Positions 59,909 through 64,000 of a DNA stretch of 64,000 bases are shown in pieces. Source of the DNA: Dictyophora rubrovolvata (Eukaryota > Basidiomycota > Agaricomycetes > Phallales > Phallaceae); NCBI GenBank assembly GCA_029959195.1, contig CP114126.1:248001-312000 (forward strand), in the 5' to 3' direction. Numbering within the stretch: the first letter of the stretch is position 1; each line of letters starts with the position of its first letter. A program made the position numbers and the translations under genes. Below the pieces are notes generated by a model. The model saw only the letters and a list, made by a program, of their open reading frames with translations. It was not told the DNA's origin and did no database searches.

Positions 59909-61746
59909 ATGTCGTCAATGTCGAAGAAGTCCACTAACAAAGTGAATGACGTTGGCGCTATTAATGGGAAGAATACTGTCAAGACGGTAGCACCTGCAGC
60001 AACACTCTCAGCTGGATCAGCTTCGACTTCGGAACCTGAGATTAAGGACGTAGGGCTGACAACAACTGGGAAACCTGACCAGGCAGCCTTCAACGCTGAG
60101 CAGAGCAAAATCAAGGCAGAAATTGATGCAGTCCAAGTTCGATTAGTAAGTCTTATGCAGGATGTATTAATTTAATAAAGCCTATTTTAACAAGTGCTTG
60201 CTTCTTTTTTGTAGAATGCTGTTAAGGAAAAAATTTCTTCGAGAGGCAAGGATGTTCACAGTAATGACAAAAGAACCCAACTCCGTACCGAACTGGAGAG
60301 CATACGTGTGAAGCAAACTTCAACCAAGACGAACCGCACGAAATTGCAGGAGCAGCTTAATCTCTCCAAGGATAATCTTCAAAAAAAAGTGCGCCAAGTT
60401 TCCCTCTTTCGATAATTTCGCAGCGTTGTTAAGACTTACCCTATTTCAGATTCAAACTTTGCAGGCCGCAAAGGCAAAATTCCCCCATAAATCAGCCGCT
60501 GAAGTAGATGCTCAAGTGCAGTGAGACCTGCCCTTTTTTCATGTTAAATTACTCTCAATTAACTAATCCCGCAAGACTGTTGGAAAAGCGCGTGGAATCG
60601 GGAACTTTGAAACTGGGGGATGAGAAGCGTGCGCTCCAAGAGATTAGCACCCTGAAACGCAGCCGTCGAACAATCGAAGCCTTCAAAGCAGATCAAGACG
60701 CAATAGATGCTGATCGTGCCCGAGTAGATGAACTACGCAATCAGTTAGATGATCCCGAGTCAAAAGCCATATCTCAACGTTATGATTCTATTCGTGCTGA
60801 GCTTGATGAGTTAAAGAAAGAAAACGATAGTGCCATGGCGGATAGAAACAAACTTTTCGACGAGCGGAATGCTCTTTCAGCCGAATTGGACGCTCTATAT
60901 ACGCGGAAACGAGAGTCAGCTCAGAAATATCGCGAAGCTAGCGATAGGTTTTATGCCAAGTTAGCTGAAGACCGTGCTCGTCGGGCAGAGCGCATAAAGG
61001 CTCAACGTGTAGCAGAGGAAGAGGCCAAGCGCAAGGGGGAAGCCGAGAGACTACTCGAAGAGGCTCGCTTTCCCGCTTTCCAGGATAAAATCGAGGATTG
61101 TCAAAATTTGATTGATTATTTCAATGCCAAAGTCAACGGCGGTTCAACCCACATTCCCCACCCAGTCATTTTATCTGTATCGGAATCAAACAACAGCACA
61201 CTACCCCAGCTTGATTTGCGACAGGTCGAGCAGAATGTCGGCGATGGATTAATCGCCCGGAAGAAAAAGGGAGAGGGAGAAGAATCGTACTTCGTCGGTG
61301 GCAAAGGGAAAGGCAAGAAAGGCGGCAGCAAGACTGGTAGCAGTACACCCACACCTGCCGCCAATACAGCTCTTAATATTCCGTTTTCTACGCTCTCAGC
61401 CCTTCTGGAATTCTCGATCCCCCCGCCTGCAAGTTATTCTGACCTTCATCGCATTGTTGAAGATCTGAAGACTAAAAAAGCATGGTTTGAGGGTACGTTG
61501 ATACTCTCCTTTTTCTTTTTCCTCGTTAACAATGCGTTTTTCTTAGCCAACCAAGACCGTGTTACTACTGAGAACATTGCGAAAGCTGAGGCTAAAATAA
61601 AACGTCTCACGAACGGAAAAGACAATATCAATACCGAGCAATCGTCAGAGACGCCAACACCTACTATCGGCGAAGAGCACCCGATAGCAAACGGTGAAGC
61701 TGTACCTGATGATCACCAACCCGCGGAAGAGATTCAAGCCGTATAA
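59909..61746 (+). CDS. BFR1: Nuclear segregation/mRNP protein Bfr1
   Basis: Bfr1 is a polysome- and ER-associated mRNA-binding protein in yeast, linked to secretion and ploidy. Start MSSMSKKSTNKVNDVGAING, with a second ATG four codons on. A coiled coil begins PDQAAFNAEQSKIKAEIDAV, VKEKISSRGKDVH, RTELESIRVKQTSTKTNRTK, then the signature YRLLEKRVESGTLKLGDEKR-like block (here preceded by an intron) and ALQEISTLKRSRRTIEAFKA. Later parts: DRFYAKLAEDRARRAERIKA, FPAFQDKIEDCQNLIDYFNA, a Lys/Gly-rich linker (GGKGKGKKGGSKTG) and the small C-terminal domain IPFSTLSALLEFSIPPPASY. At least one intron lies inside the last third (about 61493-61546). Confidence 0.92.
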
Positions 61747-62512
61747 CATCCCTGATATCAAAAACGTTTTTATTTTTTTCCTACTGCCGTTTGTGTATAT
61801 CCATACCGCCCACTTCTTTTTTCTTTACTTTGTCTTAAGGCCTCTCATTTTTCATACAACAATAAAAGGATCGGATGGACTTTGAAAAGTTATTTTCAAC
61901 GAGCCCATATATATACTGTACACTCAAATAATTAGTTCAGCTTTATATCGTTTTTATTTTTTATTAGATGCTAGTACTATGTGAAAACGGTAAATAAAAA
62001 TGTCAGTCAATCAGGTATAGCATTGAGTATAAAACAGGATATAAAAAGGGAAAAAAAGGAAGAGAGCGTGTAACTTCTGGGGATATATCATATATCAATA
62101 GTAACAAAAACCACTCGGAGCAAAAACGGAAGGCAAGATTAATAAAAAAATCGAGAACATGGTTGAGATAAAGAAAAAATTGAAAGCACTAAGGAAATAC
62201 AAGTTCGGTGTATGTCGAGACATTTTCCGTCTGGGTCGGTTATATGTTTGATTATCAAGCCGAGTGTACCTTTTTGGTAACGCCCAGTCCAAATCGAAAA
62301 CCATTTCAGCGATAGCAAATACGTGACCCAGATAAGACAAAGAGACCAGGAAAACGGTATTGAGTAATAAAAACAGCACAAACTATACAGCAAGAGACAA
62401 CGAGAGTGAGGGTTGGACTAGCTCCGGACGGAGACGAAAGCGTTTAATCTAAGAAGGGGCGAAATTGGCGAATGGTCCTTATAGTTTTTTTCTCTTCATT
62501 TTGATTATGGCC
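61747..62512. other. Convergent intergenic region, AT-rich
   Basis: This 766 bp gap separates the BFR1 stop from the RFX stop. It is AT-rich, with poly-T and poly-A runs (about 61765-61820, 61950-61975, 62050-62175). It is most simply two long 3' UTRs. Small frames here look like random low-complexity sequence. Confidence 0.45.
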
Positions 62513-64000
62513 TTATTGTGCCCCTTCTTTCTTCACAGGATTTTCTGATCCAGAAGGGCTAGATGTCGCTCCAGTAACGGAGCCGTCGTTATTCGATACA
62601 TTCGAGGCACCAATTCCAACTAAATCTTGGGTAGTAGTGAACCCAGCAACGTTAACCTCGACATCAACATCAATGGCGTCCATTCCAGAAACATCGACCC
62701 CAAAAGCACTGTCTGGAGCAGATACAAACTCCCCAAACGCTCCCGTTGTTCCTGCACCGGTGGAATGATGAGTTTCCATGTATGATAGACCTGGTGTGTA
62801 CGAAGAAGGGTTGAACGAGTTAGTTGCCGAATCCAGACCACTCGATGGGAACGGGTCATTGAGGACAGCGAGCATACTCGATGTTGTTGGTGGATGGGTT
62901 ATATGTGAATGGGTGGCGTGATGCGATGTCGAATGTGAATTTCCACTTCCTCCATCGAGTCCATCAGCAGAAGAGGTACCATGATGTGAAGATGGTCGAT
63001 CAAGATTATGCGAAAATGTTTCTTGACCTGCCATAGGAGACAAGGAGAAGAAAGCCTGTTGCACGACCGGCTCAACAGAGGCTTGAACAGAATTTGTCGA
63101 AAGTGCGACACTTCGGAGAACATTCAAAGCAATCCAATCACTGGAAAAAAAAAACAGATTCAGATGAAGAGCGTGATAAAAAAAACGAGATAATTCACTA
63201 ACTCTAAAAATAACTTTAGAATCTGGAATGCACCAAAGGCAGGATCACTACGGATGGTCTGCGAAAAGATATAAATCAGGAATCTTCGCAAATAGACGGG
63301 AAAGTGCACAAACAAGGTCACGCATGATCTGACTGGTAACATAGCCCCATCTGATTAAGATACTCCGAGAACTCATGGTTGAGCTACGGTCCTCAACTCC
63401 CATACCATTGCCTCTCCCTAAAACGCTCATGCCCAATCCATTCCCTATCAGTCTTTCACAACATTCATCTGCCCAAACCATAACTGTTCTAACCGGCTCC
63501 GGTGTTGTGGCCAGTGAATCCATCATTTTGACAAAGTCCACCTCTAGAAGTTGAACCAGGTCCTCGTGTCGACAATTACACACTAACGCAGCTTGATTCC
63601 GAACTGATTCAAAATCTATGCTGGACCACGACTGACGCATGTCAGCTAATTGTTTCGAGTTGCTCAAGACCGCGGAGAGCGCTTGTGCGACTTGAAATAT
63701 ATCCAAAAATCGTACTGGTGACAAATATATATCATAAGAATACACTACATAAAACTGTCTTTACGTAAATTTACTTACAGACTAAATGCCCAAACCGTGC
63801 TCCAAGTTCTACTTTGGGCTCGACGAAGGTGGGACCGTAATCCTCTAACGCAAGCAGCAGAATCTTTTCCATCTTATCAGCTAGTTGGCGTAGACTAGTC
63901 AAAGTGTGAGGTGCAATTGGGGATAGGACTTGCGATCGAAGGATTTCGAGAATTTCCTATATATAAGATATGAGATGTTACAATAATAATTAATCTAATG
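62513..64000 (-). CDS. RFX-family transcription factor, C-terminal part (5' beyond right edge)
   Basis: RFX proteins are winged-helix regulators; the DNA-binding domain would lie beyond the right edge. In reading order, the helical region is EILEILRSQVLSPIAPHTLT, ADKMEKILLLALEDYGPTFV, ELGARFGHLVCRFLDIFQVA, then QLADMRQSWSSIDFESVRNQ. The most telling part is SRSILIRWGYVTSQIMRDLT joined across an intron to IRSDPAFGAFQILKLFL, matching the RFX C-terminal FLLRWSFYGSLVIRDLTL and SFGSFHLIRLLYDE pattern recalled from animal RFX. The remainder, from WIALNVLRSVALSTNS to the stop, is disordered and His/Ser/Thr-rich (SHHATHSHITHPPTTS). It regulates DNA-damage or cell-cycle genes in other fungi (Crt1). 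Confidence 0.75.

Noticed and set aside
61694-61885. Small frame after the BFR1 stop
   Set aside because: Hydrophobic low-complexity sequence in an AT-rich 3' region; no conserved feature.

Overview
This window is nuclear DNA of a filamentous basidiomycete, most likely an Agaricomycete. Genes are closely packed and broken by many introns of about 45-65 bp with GT-AG ends. There is a TKL-type kinase with a fungal helical N-terminus, long Ser/Pro-rich orphan proteins, and single-copy eukaryotic housekeeping genes on both strands. I found no tRNA, rRNA, CRISPR array or recognisable transposon. Species cannot be named from the sequence alone. Exon joins were done by eye from splice signals and family conservation.

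Left part (1-11.2 kb): the 3' end of ribosomal protein L9, GINS subunit PSF3, ER membrane protein PKR1, spliceosomal SmG, a disordered RG-rich orphan, mitochondrial beta-barrel MDM10, a (pseudo)kinase with a MLKL-like helical head, a 1.9 kb stretch I could not resolve, and a mitochondrial CYC2-type flavoprotein. Middle-left (11.3-24.7 kb): a cyclin-fold (PCL/Pho80-like) protein, a long pyrimidine-rich stretch with an interrupted CxxC-containing gene, RPB3, Cactin, mitochondrial ClpX head-to-head with Cactin, RanBP1 (YRB1), and EMP24.

Middle-right (24.7-48.9 kb): an Asn/Glu/Pro-rich conserved-looking orphan, dihydroorotase (URA4), kinesin-8, a Cys-rich single-pass membrane protein, a large GAR/GAS2-domain cytoskeletal protein, a HEI10/CCNB1IP1-like meiotic RING protein, a large Ser/Pro-rich protein with a CUE-like tail, isopropylmalate isomerase (LEU1) and vacuolar aspartic protease (PEP4). 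Right part (49.4-64 kb): a 1473-residue protein with about 15 Tyr-Pro repeats, a PUB-domain protein, a patatin-like triacylglycerol lipase, NHP2, BFR1, and the C-terminal part of an RFX-family transcription factor that runs off the right edge.

The genes do not form one pathway. Recurrent themes are RNA work (SmG, Cactin, NHP2, RPB3, BFR1), mitochondria (MDM10, CYC2-like, ClpX) and chromosome or microtubule function (PSF3, kinesin-8, GAR protein, HEI10). The most unusual items are the MLKL-like kinase whose catalytic Asp is replaced by Asn, the Tyr-Pro repeat protein, and the Cactin/ClpX pair whose start codons lie about 52 bp apart.
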